A stretch of 64,000 nt of DNA from an uncultured Myxococcales bacterium (GCA_903896545.1 CAITYF010000246.1:1-64000), one strand, 5' to 3'; positions 18,901 to 28,469 are shown, numbered from the stretch's first letter. Notes: generated by a model not told the origin, from the sequence alone. Translations and numbers: made by a program.

Positions 18901-20813
18901 AGCGCTGTAATGCGAATCGTCGCGGAATGCTCTGGGGGCGCCTGTTTCAGCCACGCGTCGGCCATCGCCGCTGACTCCACCGCCTCACCGCGTTGCACGC
19001 GCGCGGCGATCGCAGACGCCACCGCTTCGCCGTCCAGCTGCACCTGGGCGCCCCACGTCATCGCGTCCAGCAGCAATTGCACGCGCAGATCGGGGTCTTC
19101 CGTGCGCTGGCTGACCTTCAACGCAGCCTGTGCCAACACCGGACCCGGCAACTGACTGCGCAGGAACGTCCGAACCGTCGTCGACGCGAGCGCCAGACCG
19201 TTCGTGAGGCGCCGGAGGAGCACTGCATCTTCGTTGGGGATAGTCGCCAGCGCCTGCGTCGGCAGCACGGCGTGCGGCGGTTGCACGGCGAGCTCCGCCC
19301 ACAACTGCCAGGTCCGCGGCGACGGCACGTTGAGCCGCCGCAGCTTGGGCACCACCTGCGCAATCGCCTGCTGGGCGTTCACATTCGCGGCGAGCTCCAG
19401 CCGCCCCGCCGTCGGCACCGCCATGTTGTACTCAATCAACGAGGCGGCAAGCGGCCAAATCAGCGCACGTTCCGCGCCGACGCCTGCGGCCAACGCGTGC
19501 GCGAGCGCAGCGTCCCATTCCCAGCCACCACAGGCACGCGCGAGCGCTGTCGCGACTTCAGCGCCGGCTGCGGCAGGCAGCATCCAGCGCGGTGCGCCTT
19601 CGGGGGCGTCGTCACTTGCCAGCACAATCGGGGCGAGCTCCGCCTGCTCCAGCGCCAGCCTCGCAGGCGGCGGCAAACGCTCAACATCGTCCACGAGCAG
19701 TAGCGCATCCGCGGCACTCTCACGCCGCAGCGCCAGCCACAGCAGGCGCCAACGCGCCGTCTCCTGTCCAAGAGGGTCCGCCATGCCGGCAAATTCAGCA
19801 GGCTGGCGAATGTGCACCAGGCGCGCGGTCAGGTTGGGCAGCACGCTTCCGTCGATTTCCACCACTTGTTGGCCACGCGTGCGCGCGTCCGCAGCAAGCC
19901 GCGTGAGCAGCGAAGTCCGCCCACTGCCGCGCGGTCCGACGAGCCACAGGTGCGCGTGCTTGCCGACTTCGGGAACATGCAGGTGCGGTGACCACAGGTA
20001 CGGTCGCCCCGTCAACGCGCGCAGGTCCGCAACCAATCCCGCAATCTCTGCGGCCGCATCGATGCCAGCCAGATCGGCCAACTGCCGCAGCGCGTGCTCC
20101 GCGTTCGCCGGTCGGTGCTCCCGATCGACCGCAAGCCAGCCTGCCAGAAGACGCGCGAGCGGCTGTTCGTCACCGAGATGCGTCGGCACTTGCGGTTGCG
20201 TTCCCGGAACCGGCCGGATCGCCGGATAATCGCGGTACGGCGGATCCCAGCCGCGCGCGAGCCAGAGCGTCATCGCGAGGGAAAAAATGTCGTCGCGCGG
20301 GTCCATCGGCTGGCCAGCCAGGCGGTCAGGCGCTGCAAAAAGCGGATGTCCACAGCCCACAGACGTGTGGCCAGGCTCGCCTGCCAGACCGAGATCCAGC
20401 AGCGTGACGCGACCAGCCGGATCGACCAGCAAGTTGCCGGGGTGCAGATCGCCGTGGACCAGCCCAGTCGCGTGCACGGCGGCCAGGGCGCGCACCGTCT
20501 GGTGGGCGATCGCCAGGAACGCAGGCGCTGGGTCAGATTTCAGGGCCTGATCGAGCGGCTGCCCCGTGCGCAGACGCAGCCACAGCGTGCGCGCCTTGCC
20601 GGACGCATCACACGCCAAGCGCACCGGATCCGGCAGCCGATCGGAAGGCACCGTCAGCAGCGCCTGCCATTCGCGGTCGAGCGCGTGTGCGTCGTCCGGT
20701 CGCGCATCCTTGCCAATCAGCGTCGCGTGCGGCTCGCCCGGCCAACGCGCAGTCCAGACGTGCGTCGCGAGTTGCGTCAGCCGTTCAGGGTGTCGGTTCA
20801 GCCAGTCGAGCAT
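15930..20813 (-). CDS. Kinase-ATPase-TPR-GAF-sigma-54 activator fusion
   Basis: The protein has 1627 residues from the ATG at 20813, which has AGGAG 7 nt upstream. Domain order: Ser/Thr kinase-like domain (about 1-260; HGDLHPGN at 120-127, DLG at 140-142, no clear Gly-loop); AAA/STAND-like ATPase (Walker [10 protein letters not shown] about 293-301, [10 protein letters not shown] as Walker B); a long TPR-type helical region (about 600-1100); GAF (about 1115-1260); coiled coil; AAA+ sigma-54 interaction domain (Walker A GESGTGKE about 1344-1351, GAFTGA loop about 1391-1396, Walker [11 protein letters not shown]); Fis-type HTH at the C-terminus ([22 protein letters not shown]). It should bind upstream dyads and open sigma-54 promoters in response to a signal sensed through kinase, TPR or GAF parts. 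The facing gene has just such a promoter. Confidence 0.92.
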   Translation of the reverse strand: MLDWLNRHPERLTQLATHVWTARWPGEPHATLIGKDARPDDAHALDREWQALLTVPSDRLPDPVRLACDASGKARTLWLRLRTGQPLDQALKSDPAPAFLAIAHQTVRALAAVHATGLVHGDLHPGNLLVDPAGRVTLLDLGLAGEPGHTSVGCGHPLFAAPDRLAGQPMDPRDDIFSLAMTLWLARGWDPPYRDYPAIRPVPGTQPQVPTHLGDEQPLARLLAGWLAVDREHRPANAEHALRQLADLAGIDAAAEIAGLVADLRALTGRPYLWSPHLHVPEVGKHAHLWLVGPRGSGRTSLLTRLAADARTRGQQVVEIDGSVLPNLTARLVHIRQPAEFAGMADPLGQETARWRLLWLALRRESAADALLLVDDVERLPPPARLALEQAELAPIVLASDDAPEGAPRWMLPAAAGAEVATALARACGGWEWDAALAHALAAGVGAERALIWPLAASLIEYNMAVPTAGRLELAANVNAQQAIAQVVPKLRRLNVPSPRTWQLWAELAVQPPHAVLPTQALATIPNEDAVLLRRLTNGLALASTTVRTFLRSQLPGPVLAQAALKVSQRTEDPDLRVQLLLDAMTWGAQVQLDGEAVASAIAARVQRGEAVESAAMADAWLKQAPPEHSATIRITALQLRALTLAGADALTGKIAGLSEAVRAAPEVRLALAEAAFRRGDYPACRDVALLVVEDPRPEFRAAGQLWLAFAATWQGDRAAAAEAVATGEAAATPETAPFFAYLAALGRYYGGDLAAAVTQFEALWHDTRLAESAIHAASATGLGLCAQRRGDLPQARTWYETARQAAERTGDRLRALNMAMNVATLDHEQGDLGRALVAYDHIVSAGRRATNAGALARALGNRGNLLSQLGQDERARKDLDEALAYYQTQRNGYLAGNVLCVLAELARRAGQWHTAERNLARAESDLRHANAVAELQEIELERGELLRISGRIAQARACAEAVSAEAEVLESAELRARAAWLLGRLSLDRVDGTRTLWGQTAQLLQEALQRVPESKPLLRIGLMADLARALAWQGDWTGAVALARDGLARFDAIAATLTAHDGQLFAHGSAHGATHLLLSVLSQLPDAGNASSPLPAPHALAPILAINRRMGAEQELQPLLEIVMDSAVLLTGAERGFLLLDHDDALNVMVARNLDRENLRKASLKLSWGIARQVFQAGERILTTDALQDERFRTQASVHHGSLRSILCVPMAWQGKSIGALYVDNRFTAGAFSPEHASLLEALADQASIAVEHARVVAGERQAQEKLRQTQAEVQSLAERLREELDQTEHALDDARAELVAQRLDVQRRSDYSQIRGESPALLRLFGLMDRVRDHDFPVLVCGESGTGKELVARAIHFTGRRKRGPFLAINCAALPSTLLESELFGHVRGAFTGAVLDRKGLFESADGGTLFLDEIGEMPLEMQPKLLRVLQTGELQRVGDTRTRKVDVRLVAATHRNLPEMAEAGQFRQDLLFRLRVVELQIPPLRQRLDDLPLLVEYFMSENRKAGIGQVERLTPAALRRLREFSWPGNVRQLETVLKSAGLFASGDVIDVADLEPLLTRDKPAEATSGRPEGWWKTAPLDEIIRRAVAERVEILGGNKRRAAESLGIDRTTLYARLRTTESEP

Positions 20814-20897
20814 CGCGGACTCCTGCGGCGTACGCCACGGTGTGGTAGATTGCCACAGCATGTAGGATATCTCAACATACAGCCGCAAATCGAATCG

Positions 20898-20913
20898 TCG
20901 TCAGAACTGACGA
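20898..20913. promoter_or_regulatory. Dyad, possible activator binding site
   Basis: TCGTCAG-AA-CTGACGA is a perfect 7-bp inverted repeat. Its centre lies about 62 bp upstream of the middle of the -12 element and roughly 75 bp upstream of the expected start, a normal distance for an enhancer bound by a Fis-type HTH of a sigma-54 activator. The gene for such an activator begins at 20813, facing away. Binding by that protein is inference. Confidence 0.5.
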
Positions 20914-20952
20914 AATCACGCGCATTCAGCAGGTTGCGTTTACCCTCAGAGA

Positions 20953-20968
20953 TGGCACGCTGTTTGCT
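20953..20968 (+). promoter_or_regulatory. Sigma-54 (-24/-12) promoter
   Basis: TGGCACGCTGTTTGCT matches the sigma-54 consensus TGGCAC-N5-TTGCW at every informative base, with GG and GC exactly 10 nt apart. It reads toward the lipoprotein gene at 21051, giving a leader of about 70 nt. It lies between that gene and the divergent activator gene, the classical arrangement for a dedicated target. Confidence 0.78.
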
Positions 20969-20991
20969 ACTGATCAGCGTGAGTCTGGACC

Positions 20992-21031
20992 GACCCGAAC
21001 TGGTCCGGGTGCGCCTCGGCCAGTTCGGGTC
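20992..21031 (+). repeat. 12-bp inverted repeat in lipoprotein leader
   Basis: GACCCGAACTGG (20992-21003) and CCAGTTCGGGTC (21020-21031) are perfectly complementary with a 16-nt loop. The structure falls wholly within the predicted leader of the sigma-54 transcript and ends 19 nt before the ATG at 21051, just upstream of the ribosome site GAGGTG. It may tune mRNA stability or translation, or be a protein-binding dyad. No T-tract follows, so it is not an intrinsic terminator. Confidence 0.65.
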
Positions 21032-21050
21032 TGCTCTCTGTGAGGTGATT

Positions 21051-21413
21051 ATGCAGCGTCGTTTCCGCCCTACCCCATCGCCGTTTTTGCTGCTTTTGGC
21101 GCTTCTGGCTGTCACGATGCCGGGTTGCCTTGTGAATCCGGTGCCAACGCCGGGAACTTCGACGTCGGCGACTTTTGACAACGCCGAAGACGCAGCGGGG
21201 GGCACCGGAGGGACCTCGAAAGACGTGAGTAGTATCGAACAGACGGACATGCAGGCGGGTACCGATGTGGCGATCTGGGACACGTTCGACTGGCCCGACG
21301 CGGCGAAAGCGGACGTGCCGGTGAATCCAGCCGATGCCGTCACGAGCGACGCTGCCGACGACGTGACGGCCACAGTCGCTGACGACGCCACCCAAACGGG
21401 AGACGTCTTGTGA
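21051..21413 (+). CDS. Small Asp-rich lipoprotein, sigma-54 target
   Basis: The protein has 120 residues with a GAGGTG ribosome site. Its signal peptide (FLLLLALLAVTMPGC) has a lipobox-like end with Cys about residue 26. The mature part is Asp/Ala/Thr-rich and disordered in look (TDMQAGTDVAIWDTFDWPDAAKADVP, SDAADDVTATVADDA), the same composition as the N-terminal parts of the lipoproteins at 22016 and 46633 but without their Cys domains. It may be a free-standing linker-type or surface lipoprotein. A clear sigma-54 promoter lies upstream, so expression is probably signal-dependent and controlled by the divergent activator. Function unknown. It ends 2 bp before the convergent pncC gene. Confidence 0.75.
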   Translation: MQRRFRPTPSPFLLLLALLAVTMPGCLVNPVPTPGTSTSATFDNAEDAAGGTGGTSKDVSSIEQTDMQAGTDVAIWDTFDWPDAAKADVPVNPADAVTSDAADDVTATVADDATQTGDVL

Positions 21414-21415
21414 TT

Positions 21416-21928
21416 TCAGGGCGACGCGAGCCGATCGCCCAGCGCCACGAGCGCCGCGGTGGCCGCAGCGTGCTTGAACCCGTGGCGAGACAGATCCGCG
21501 AAGTGCAGAGTCCAGGCAAAGGCAGCGTCGCGACTGGCAAATCCAAGGCACAGCGTTCCGACGGGCTTTTCAGGCGTACCACCGTCGGGACCGGCGATGC
21601 CCGAAGTCGCGATCGCAAGGTCGGCAGCGAATTGCAGCCGCGCGCCTTGCGCCATCGCCAGCGCAACGGGCTCACTGACGGCACCGTGCGCAGCGATCAG
21701 GTCGGGGTCAACGTGCAAGACCGCCGACTTGGCCGCGTTGGCGTAAACAACCGCCGCACCGAGGAAGACCCGACTCGCACCCGGCGCTTCCGTCAACAAA
21801 TGACCGATCAGCCCGCCGGTGCACGATTCCGCCACTGCGACCGTGCATCCCGCAGCCTTCAACGCCGCCACGACGGCGCGCGCGGCCGCTTCACTCGCTT
21901 GTTCCCGTTCGTCGTCCGTCACAGTCAC
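21416..21928 (-). CDS. pncC: Nicotinamide-nucleotide amidase (CinA C-terminal domain)
   Basis: The protein has 170 residues, the length of free-standing PncC. It deamidates nicotinamide mononucleotide to nicotinic acid mononucleotide, recycling NMN released by NAD-dependent DNA ligase. The hallmark AESCTGG (about residues 33-39, with the likely catalytic Ser35) and [16 protein letters not shown] are intact, as is the [12 protein letters not shown] region that supplies the catalytic Lys. No N-terminal competence-damage domain is fused, so the name cinA is less apt. It diverges from the Cys-rich lipoprotein gene at 22016. Confidence 0.92.
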   Translation of the reverse strand: MTVTDDEREQASEAAARAVVAALKAAGCTVAVAESCTGGLIGHLLTEAPGASRVFLGAAVVYANAAKSAVLHVDPDLIAAHGAVSEPVALAMAQGARLQFAADLAIATSGIAGPDGGTPEKPVGTLCLGFASRDAAFAWTLHFADLSRHGFKHAAATAALVALGDRLASP

Positions 21929-21960
21929 CTCGCGTGCGGAGCCTACGGGCTGCGGTGCGC

Positions 21961-21989
21961 TTGCCGCAAGTGCGGATTGCTCCTACCTT
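21961..21989 (+). promoter_or_regulatory. Possible promoter of Cys-rich lipoprotein gene
   Basis: TTGCCG (21961-21966) and TACCTT (21984-21989) are 17 nt apart, 27 bp before the ATG at 22016. The hexamers match moderately and the placement is right; the call is tentative. Confidence 0.35.
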
Positions 21990-22015
21990 GATCGCGGTTG
22001 CTTCTGGAGGGTGTC

Positions 22016-23113
22016 ATGCGTCTACTTTTGTTGGTCTCCTTCCTCGTTACCGGTCTTGTCAGCGCGTGCGGCACGACGACCAGCAGCGACGGCGGCAACG
22101 GCACGGACGCAACGGCGGATGTCGGCAGCGACGTTGCCGGCACGGACGCGGTTGACGCCGGGCCGGACGCCGTGACAGACGCGATCGGCAACGAATTGCC
22201 ACTCGTGGACACAACGCCAGACGTCGCGGACACGGCGCAGACGGACGTTGCATTCGACACGGGCTTTGATTCCTTCGTGCTGGAAATGCCGCCTGCAGAC
22301 ACCGCGCCAGACGTCTTCAACAACGGCTGCTGCCAAAGCGACAGCGAGTGCCCCAAGGGCACGCTGTGCATCCCGGGCAAGTTGTGCGTCCCCGTGCCGG
22401 CCACCGGTTCGTGCTGGAACGACGCCGACTGCGCCAGCGGCAAATGCGAGAACCCGAAAGTTTGTCCGTGCACCGCGGACTGCAGCTTCAGCTACATCTT
22501 CGGCAAGTGCAGCGACAACGCGGGCTCGTGCTGCGGCGGCGACAAGGGCGGCTGCTTGAGCGACGAAGTGTGCGTGGGCGATCAGGTCTGCAAACCCGCG
22601 GTCATCCCGGACGGCAGCTGCTGGAGCGACGCGGACTGCAAGGTCGGGACGTGCGACGGCGCGAGCGTCTGCCCGTGCGGCGCGATGTGCATCGTGGCCG
22701 ACAAGCTCGGCAAGTGCGTGGACAACGTGAAGCCCGGCGGCTGCTGCGCCAACGGCGCGTCTTGCGCGGTCGGCGAGTCCTGCGTGCATGGTCCAGACGT
22801 CTGCAAAAGCAAGGTTCTTCTGGGCAAAGGCCAATGCTGGAACGACAGCGACTGCGCCGCGGGCACCTGCACCAGTGTCAACGCGTGCCCGTGTGGCGCG
22901 ATGTGCTTGATCGCCGACAAACCGGGGACGTGCACAACGCCGCCGCTGACATGCACAACGGTCAATCCGAGCAGTTTCGGCGCGTGCGACATGGTTCTGG
23001 GCATCGTGTTCGACGGCACAAGCTGCGTGTACGCCAGCGGCTGCGGCTGCGGCAACCAGTGCGGCGCCATCTTTGCCGATCTGGCGACCTGCCAGAAGGC
23101 CTGCGGTATTTAG
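22016..23113 (+). CDS. Lipoprotein with tandem Cys-rich modules
   Basis: The protein has 365 residues from the ATG at 22016 (TGGAGG ribosome site). A signal peptide ends in LVSAC. Residues about 20-100 are an Asp/Thr/Val-rich spacer. Then three modules repeat the pattern CWxDxDCxxGxCxxxxVCPCxxxCxxxDKxGxC, each followed by a GxCC...C segment. The C-terminal ~50 residues form a separate small domain (CDMVLGIVFDGTSCVYASGCGCGNQC then LATCQKAC). All Cys counts are even, consistent with disulfides outside the cell. The modules resemble those in myxobacterial proteins of unknown role. Surface display on the spacer is likely. Confidence 0.75.
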   Translation: MRLLLLVSFLVTGLVSACGTTTSSDGGNGTDATADVGSDVAGTDAVDAGPDAVTDAIGNELPLVDTTPDVADTAQTDVAFDTGFDSFVLEMPPADTAPDVFNNGCCQSDSECPKGTLCIPGKLCVPVPATGSCWNDADCASGKCENPKVCPCTADCSFSYIFGKCSDNAGSCCGGDKGGCLSDEVCVGDQVCKPAVIPDGSCWSDADCKVGTCDGASVCPCGAMCIVADKLGKCVDNVKPGGCCANGASCAVGESCVHGPDVCKSKVLLGKGQCWNDSDCAAGTCTSVNACPCGAMCLIADKPGTCTTPPLTCTTVNPSSFGACDMVLGIVFDGTSCVYASGCGCGNQCGAIFADLATCQKACGI

Positions 23114-23136
23114 CCGCCCCGCGCGATCGGTCCCGC

Positions 23137-24282
23137 CTACTTCGCGCGTTCCGCCAGCTGCGCGTGCAACCGCTCTGCCACCGACAGCGCCTCGTCAGTG
23201 TCGTCCGACAACACGGTGATGTGGCCCATCTTCCGCCCCGCCCGCGCGGTCCTTTTGCCGTACAGGTGCAGGTGCGCGCGCGGTTCTGCCAGCACCGCGA
23301 GGAAATTGGGCTCGCCGTTGGCCCACAGATCGCCCAGCAAGTTCACCATTGCGGCGGGCGCGTGCTGGTGTTGCGAGCCCAGCGGTAGCCCGCACACGGC
23401 GCGCAGCTGCTGCTCGAACTGGGAGGTCACGCACGCGCCGAGCGTCACGTGGCCGCTGTTGTGCACGCGTGGCGCCATTTCATTGATCAGCAGCCTGTCG
23501 TCGCGCGTCAGGAAGAACTCGACCGTCAGCACGCCGACAAGCTCAAGCGCCACCGCCGCGCGCGTTGCCAGATCCTCGGCCCACGTGCGGATCCCCGGAG
23601 AAAACCGCGCAGGCGCCACTGTGGTGTGCAGAATCCCGTTCTTGTGCACGTTCTCGGCGGTCGCAAAGAAGCGAATTTCGCCTTGGGCTGACCGAGCCAG
23701 GACAACGGAAAGCTCCGCCGTGAAGTCGACAAAAGCTTCCAGAATGCAAGGCGATTCGCCCAGTGCCCGCCACGCCGATTCTGCTTCGTCCGCTGCATAC
23801 AACCGCACCTGCGCGCGACCGTCGTAGCCGCCCGTGCGGCGCTTCAGAATCGCCGGCAGACCGATCTCGCCGAGGGCAACTTGCAGCTGACCAAGCGACT
23901 CGATGTTGGCCCATCGCGTCTGCGGCAGGTCATGGCGGTGCAGGAAATGCCGTTGATTGTAGCGGTCCTGAATCGTCCGCAGGACTTGGGCTGACGGCCG
24001 CAACGTCCGCACGCGTTCCACTTCGGCGAGCACCGCAAACGGCACGTGCTCCGTTTCCAGCGTCACGACGTCGGACGCCAGCGCAAGCTCCAGCGCCGCG
24101 GCGGGATCACTCCACTCCCCCTGCACCACGTCCGCCACTTCGGCAGCCGGACACGCCGTGTCGGGATCCAGCACTTTGACGCGGTAGCCCATGCGCCGCG
24201 CTTCAATCGCGATCATCTTGCCAAGTTGGCCGCCACCCAGAATACCGAGCGTCTGACCGGGCGCAAATACGGGAGTTTTCAC
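23137..24282 (-). CDS. purK: N5-carboxyaminoimidazole ribonucleotide synthase
   Basis: The protein has 381 residues. It uses ATP and bicarbonate to carboxylate AIR to N5-CAIR in purine synthesis. Seen are the N-terminal [22 protein letters not shown], the ATP-grasp segment [20 protein letters not shown], and the metal/phosphate loop [39 protein letters not shown]. Start is GTG at 24282, overlapping the purE stop (GTGA at 24279-24282), so PurE and PurK are translationally coupled as in many purEK operons. Confidence 0.96.
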   Translation of the reverse strand: MKTPVFAPGQTLGILGGGQLGKMIAIEARRMGYRVKVLDPDTACPAAEVADVVQGEWSDPAAALELALASDVVTLETEHVPFAVLAEVERVRTLRPSAQVLRTIQDRYNQRHFLHRHDLPQTRWANIESLGQLQVALGEIGLPAILKRRTGGYDGRAQVRLYAADEAESAWRALGESPCILEAFVDFTAELSVVLARSAQGEIRFFATAENVHKNGILHTTVAPARFSPGIRTWAEDLATRAAVALELVGVLTVEFFLTRDDRLLINEMAPRVHNSGHVTLGACVTSQFEQQLRAVCGLPLGSQHQHAPAAMVNLLGDLWANGEPNFLAVLAEPRAHLHLYGKRTARAGRKMGHITVLSDDTDEALSVAERLHAQLAERAK

Positions 24283-24761
24283 AGCTCCGTCTCCCGCACC
24301 TTGCGTTCTTCCTCGTCGCGGCGCGTCTGCAGGCGAACCCGCAGCGCGGCGTCGTTGACGGCCAGAATCTGTGCAGCCAGAAGCCCCGCGTTGGCCGCTC
24401 CAGCCACGCCGATCGCCAACGTCGCCACGGGGACGCCTTTGGGCATCTGCACGATGGACAGCAGCGAATCGAGGCCGTTGAGCGCCTTGGACTGAACGGG
24501 AACCCCAAGCACCGGCAACAGCGTCTTGGCAGCGGTCATGCCGGGCAAGTGCGCCGCGCCTCCTGCGCCTGCGATGATGACTTGAATGCCGCGACCAGCC
24601 GCCGATTCCGCGTAGTCAAATAGCAGGTCCGGGGTGCGGTGTGCAGAAACCACGCGACACTCGTGTGCAACGCCCAGTTCAGTCAGGATTTCCGACGCGT
24701 GGCGCATCGTCTCCCAATCGCTCTGGCTGCCCATGATGATGCCGACTTGCGGATGTTCCAT
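24279..24761 (-). CDS. purE: N5-carboxyaminoimidazole ribonucleotide mutase
   Basis: The protein has 160 residues, the normal class I PurE size. It moves the carboxyl group of N5-CAIR to C4, giving CAIR, and works directly after PurK. Signatures are [60 protein letters not shown] and [19 protein letters not shown]. The ATG at 24761 was chosen because the family motif starts nine residues later; upstream in-frame sequence overlaps the preceding membrane-protein gene. A possible promoter is at 24797-24826. Confidence 0.96.
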   Translation of the reverse strand: MEHPQVGIIMGSQSDWETMRHASEILTELGVAHECRVVSAHRTPDLLFDYAESAAGRGIQVIIAGAGGAAHLPGMTAAKTLLPVLGVPVQSKALNGLDSLLSIVQMPKGVPVATLAIGVAGAANAGLLAAQILAVNDAALRVRLQTRRDEEERKVRETEL

Positions 24762-24796
24762 GACCAACGTCCAATCCCACGTGTTTTGGGGTCGAG

Positions 24797-24826
24797 AGCG
24801 TAGCCGAGCGGCGCTGAGCAATTCAA
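24797..24826 (-). promoter_or_regulatory. Possible purEK promoter
   Basis: On the minus strand TTGAAT (24826-24821) and TACGCT (24802-24797) are 18 nt apart, 35 bp before the purE ATG. The -35 box overlaps the stop of the upstream membrane-protein gene. A PurR-type operator was not recognised. Tentative. Confidence 0.4.
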
Positions 24827-26178
24827 CGGGGGCGAAGCAACAACCCGGCGAAGTTTGCAGAGGGCGCGTTGAACTGGCCGACGACATCGCAGTCGCGCAG
24901 GATCTGATCGTGAATTTCCGGGACAAGGTCGATGCCATGCCGCGGCACCAGCACGATCAACGGCTTCTGCGCCAGAACCGCGGCGAGATGCGCCACGGGT
25001 GGCGTGACGCCGGACTGGAACCGCTGGGCGTTGACGTCTGTGTCGCCCAGCGCGACGGGCAATCCCGTGCGCAACGACAGCAACGGCACCAGCGCGCCGT
25101 CGCCCCACAGCGGCTTGCCGCCCGCCAGCGTTTGCACTTGCGCGGCAAGCTGAATCATCTCGGTCTTCGCCGCGATCGCCGACGTCCGCCGCGCCAGAGC
25201 GCTCTCCACGCCTGGTCGCACCAGTCCCAGCACGATCAGCAGCGCGACGATGCGGAGGTGAAACGGCTGACGCTGTAGATTCGCGACGTCAAACGCCAAC
25301 GTCGCCGCCGCCGCCAGCCACGGCATCGGCAGCAAGAAGTAGTAGGCCTGCAGCCGCGGCCAGAGCAGCACCAGCGCGAGCACTGCAAAGCCGGAGAGCC
25401 CCAACGCGCGCGCCAACTGCGACCCGCGCCACGCACCGATCGCCGCCAGAACCAGCAACGGTGCCTGCCAGGTCACGAACGGCCAGACGCGGTCGGGCAC
25501 TTTTTGCGCGGCCATGTGCGTCACCTTGCGGAGGTGGTAGGCGAACACTTGATCGATCATCGGCTCGCCGAACCAGAGGAGTTCGAGCAGCAACGGCAGA
25601 AGGCCCAGCGCGAGGCCGAGCATCAGGCGTCGCATTGCGCCCGCGCGCCAGGCCCAGACCGCAAGCGGCAGCGCCAAAAGCGCGACGTGCAGCGCCCATT
25701 GCGAAGCCAGCGACAGCGTCAATCCGGCCAGCAGCCAGTGCCCCGACAGCGCGAGGACGGTGGCCAAGGTCGCGATGGCGGAAGCCTGTTCGACGCCAAC
25801 GAACAGCGCGCCGTGTACGAGCACCACGTTGGAGAGCAGAAACAGGAAAGCGGCCAGAATGCCGAGGCCTGGCTTGCCGTCTTTGGCGATCAGGCGAAAA
25901 AGCAGCGCGGCGGAAGCCAGCGTCGCAAGCGGCGACCAGACCTTGGCCCACGCGATGGGCGCGCCGGTGGCCAGAACGAGTGCAGCTTGCCAGACGCGCG
26001 CGGGCGGGTGTGCCAAGAAGACGTCGTGATAGAGGGCGCCGCCGTCGAGCAGCCGTTGGGCGTCGAGCAGGTACAGCGGCTCGTCACCAGGCAGGAGCGC
26101 GAGCTGCGGCGCTTGGAGCCAGACCCACGCCACGCCGAGGGCTACGAGCGCGAGCGCCCAGCGGACGGCAGCACTCAC
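24823..26178 (-). CDS. Membrane protein, PMT/ArnT-like glycosyltransferase
   Basis: The protein has about 451 residues. The GTG at 26178 overlaps the stop of the upstream gene (GTGA), matching the habit of this region; an ATG at 26214 would add 12 residues read from the neighbour's coding end. Roughly ten transmembrane helices are visible. The first periplasmic loop contains [18 protein letters not shown] followed by [12 protein letters not shown], the acidic DE pair and tyrosine-rich context of GT39/GT83 (PMT/ArnT) enzymes that use polyprenyl-phosphate sugars. A Dpm1-like gene that could make such a donor lies at 62524. Acceptor unknown. Confidence 0.72.
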   Translation of the reverse strand: MSAAVRWALALVALGVAWVWLQAPQLALLPGDEPLYLLDAQRLLDGGALYHDVFLAHPPARVWQAALVLATGAPIAWAKVWSPLATLASAALLFRLIAKDGKPGLGILAAFLFLLSNVVLVHGALFVGVEQASAIATLATVLALSGHWLLAGLTLSLASQWALHVALLALPLAVWAWRAGAMRRLMLGLALGLLPLLLELLWFGEPMIDQVFAYHLRKVTHMAAQKVPDRVWPFVTWQAPLLVLAAIGAWRGSQLARALGLSGFAVLALVLLWPRLQAYYFLLPMPWLAAAATLAFDVANLQRQPFHLRIVALLIVLGLVRPGVESALARRTSAIAAKTEMIQLAAQVQTLAGGKPLWGDGALVPLLSLRTGLPVALGDTDVNAQRFQSGVTPPVAHLAAVLAQKPLIVLVPRHGIDLVPEIHDQILRDCDVVGQFNAPSANFAGLLLRPR

Positions 26179-27746
26179 CACGCGGGCCAACGCTGCGGCG
26201 TCTTCAAGCCCCATGCGCGCAACTGCGCGGCCGTCCGGGTTCGCCGCACACGAAAGTCGGCATCAGGCGCCGACGTGACCCGCTCGGCTGTCTCGTACGC
26301 GGTCAGCGCATCGGCTTCCTGCTTGCCCTGCACAACGGCCCATTCGAGCGCCGCTTCCGCAACGCGCGGTTGTTTCGGCGCCACCTGAACCGCTTGCGCA
26401 ACGAGCGTCGCGGCGTCTGGTGAACGCGCGTCGACGAGCGCGAGCGCGCGCAGCGCCATCAGGACCGGTTGGGTACCTGAGTCCGGCAAGGCCGCCAATT
26501 TCTGCGCGACCAACGGATCCCCCTGCCAGCCAGCGAGCACAGCTTGTGCAAGGCGCCCAGCGACGGACGTTGCCCCAGCGATCAGCCGGTTCAGCCCATC
26601 TCGGCCTACAGGGTCTACGCGCTGTGGCGAAAGTGGGTCCACAAGTGCGTCCAGCAGTTGCACGACCAATTCCAACGATTCGACCTGTTTGGACGCCGCG
26701 TCTGGCGCGATCAGCAGCAACTGCAAGGCTTCGAGCAGCCGACCGTGGGCCTGATGCACGCGCGCGGCGGCCTGCCAACCAACCGGATCTTCCCGGCGCA
26801 GACGCGTCAACGACAAGGCCCATTTCAACGTCGCGGTCGGATCCTCGGCGAGATCCGCGACACCGAGTGCCAGGCGCACGTCATCGACCGACTGGTCGCG
26901 GTGCTCGATCCGCACCTCCAGCAGGTGCCCCGCCTCGCGCCACGCCCGCTGGGCAACGAGCACGCGCAGGAGCGGCAGCACATCGCAGGACGGCCGCCCC
27001 TCAGGCGCCACACAGCGCTCGGCCACCTTCAGCGCCTCGGCGCTTTTGCCAAGCAGCGCCCGCGCGGCCATGCCGTCTGGATCCTCTGGTGCGGACTTCT
27101 TTGCGTCATTCAACCACGCCTTCACGCGATCCAGACGTCCGAGAGACGCCGCAAGGATCGCCGCGTCCAGCCGGTTCGCCGGCGTCAACGACTCCGGACC
27201 CGCCGCAATGCCGAGATCTGTCGCGGTGATCGCTGCCGACAAGTCATCGGCCAGCAACGCGTCCGCGGCGTGCTGCCAATGCTGCAACGCCGTCGGTGGC
27301 AGGTTGCCGACCGGCTTGGCTTGCGACGTCGGATGGTGCAGCGGGATCGTCGAAGCGTGCGCGTCCAAGCGCGCCTGCAGGACAGCCTCGACGGCCTTCT
27401 GTGTCGCGTCGGCGGTCGGCACGCGGTCCACGGCAAACGGCGTTGGCCCCGTAACGAGGCGGGCCACGGCCTTGTGTTGCGTCCCGCCACACTTGATCTG
27501 AATCTCGACGTGGTCAAACGCCAGCGTCAGGTCGCCCGCTTGGCACTCCGGGGTCAGGTCCGGTGGGACCGTCAGCACGTGCTCGATCGCCGGACCTGAA
27601 TCTGGCCCCAGTGCAGCCGGGCCGCGGGGCGACCACACCAGGTCCGCAGCGACAAACGGCCGCACCGACGGCGGCGGCGGCGGCGCCTTCCCCTTGGCCA
27701 ACGCGAACGATGAGACGAGCAACGCCAGAATCAAGAGCTTTTTCAT
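26175..27746 (-). CDS. Exported helical-repeat (TPR-like) protein
   Basis: The protein has 523 residues. A short, clear Sec signal (MKKLLILALLVSSFALAKG) is followed by a Pro-rich linker. Residues about 25-120 are beta-rich with the Cys pair PECQAGDLTLAF...IQIKCGG. From about 135 to the end runs an alpha-helical solenoid of Ala/Leu/Arg helices (for example AALTAYETAERVTS-type pairs and WQAAARVHQAHGRLLEALQLL), best read as degenerate TPR repeats. A periplasmic scaffolding role is likely. The ATG overlaps the stop of the upstream Cys-rich lipoprotein gene (ATGA, 27743-27746). Confidence 0.7.
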   Translation of the reverse strand: MKKLLILALLVSSFALAKGKAPPPPPSVRPFVAADLVWSPRGPAALGPDSGPAIEHVLTVPPDLTPECQAGDLTLAFDHVEIQIKCGGTQHKAVARLVTGPTPFAVDRVPTADATQKAVEAVLQARLDAHASTIPLHHPTSQAKPVGNLPPTALQHWQHAADALLADDLSAAITATDLGIAAGPESLTPANRLDAAILAASLGRLDRVKAWLNDAKKSAPEDPDGMAARALLGKSAEALKVAERCVAPEGRPSCDVLPLLRVLVAQRAWREAGHLLEVRIEHRDQSVDDVRLALGVADLAEDPTATLKWALSLTRLRREDPVGWQAAARVHQAHGRLLEALQLLLIAPDAASKQVESLELVVQLLDALVDPLSPQRVDPVGRDGLNRLIAGATSVAGRLAQAVLAGWQGDPLVAQKLAALPDSGTQPVLMALRALALVDARSPDAATLVAQAVQVAPKQPRVAEAALEWAVVQGKQEADALTAYETAERVTSAPDADFRVRRTRTAAQLRAWGLKTPQRWPAW

Positions 27747-28468
27747 GGTGCCAACAGGGGGTTAGGGCTGCAGCCCCGCGTGAACGGGTCACAACCAGTG
27801 AAGCCTAGCGCGATGCAGTCGACGTTTTCAATGCGACCGGCCACGCACACGCGCAGCGCGTTGCCGTCACAGGCAAGGCCGTCGAGGAACTTGCCCGGCG
27901 TACACGCGCTTCCTAGAAGACAGTGCCCGCCCGAACAACCGCTGTCGGCGAGCCAGATCGGGCATTCACGGCCATAGGCCGCGCAGATTTCCAGGCGGTC
28001 GTTGTCCCTGCACGTCGGCGTCGACGGCGTGGCGGGGCAGACGGCCGCGTCGTTCGTCGATGTGCTGCCCGGTTTGTCGATGCAAGTTGCCTCACCTGCG
28101 ACAAGCGCGCAGAGGCCGTCAAATCGCCCGCAATGCTGGACGATTTTGTAGGGGCCGCGGCAGGACACGGCATCGTTGGCGCTGCACGCGGGCGAACACC
28201 CGGTGTCTTGCGTGACGACGACGCCGCGCTCCGCTTCCAGACCGGCGCATCCGCCCTGCGGCTGCGCGATCGGCTGGCGGGTATTTTCCACAAAGTGGGT
28301 AAGCCGAGGCTGCTCCAAGACCGCAAGCGCGAGCGATGGGTCGCCAGTGCACGATTGGTACAGCGCGACCACCGCCGCGTACTGCGGCTGAGCCCAGACG
28401 ACTTCCGTCGTGGGCGACGCGCAGCCGACCGCTACACTGAGCAAGCCGGCAGCGCGAAAGCCCCGCAT
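27743..28468 (-). CDS. Cys-rich lipoprotein
   Basis: The protein has 241 residues. A short signal peptide (MRGFRAAGLLSVAVGC) ends in a lipobox. The mature chain has some 20 Cys residues in small loops (CSPACSANDAVSC, CRDNDRLEIC, CSGGHCLLGSACTPG, CDGNALRVC, CDPFTRGC), typical of disulfide-knitted surface modules in myxobacterial genomes. Its gene starts 2 bp past the stop of the upstream cyclophilin gene and overlaps the downstream TPR-like gene by 4 bp. The three may form an envelope-folding unit: cyclophilin, Cys-rich lipoprotein, scaffold. No family name is recognised. Confidence 0.68.
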   Translation of the reverse strand: MRGFRAAGLLSVAVGCASPTTEVVWAQPQYAAVVALYQSCTGDPSLALAVLEQPRLTHFVENTRQPIAQPQGGCAGLEAERGVVVTQDTGCSPACSANDAVSCRGPYKIVQHCGRFDGLCALVAGEATCIDKPGSTSTNDAAVCPATPSTPTCRDNDRLEICAAYGRECPIWLADSGCSGGHCLLGSACTPGKFLDGLACDGNALRVCVAGRIENVDCIALGFTGCDPFTRGCSPNPLLAP

Positions 28469-28469
28469 T

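Noticed and set aside
20094-21413. 439-codon plus-strand frame over the lipoprotein gene
   Set aside because: Its upstream part is antisense to the giant activator; only the part from 21051 has signal peptide and ribosome site.
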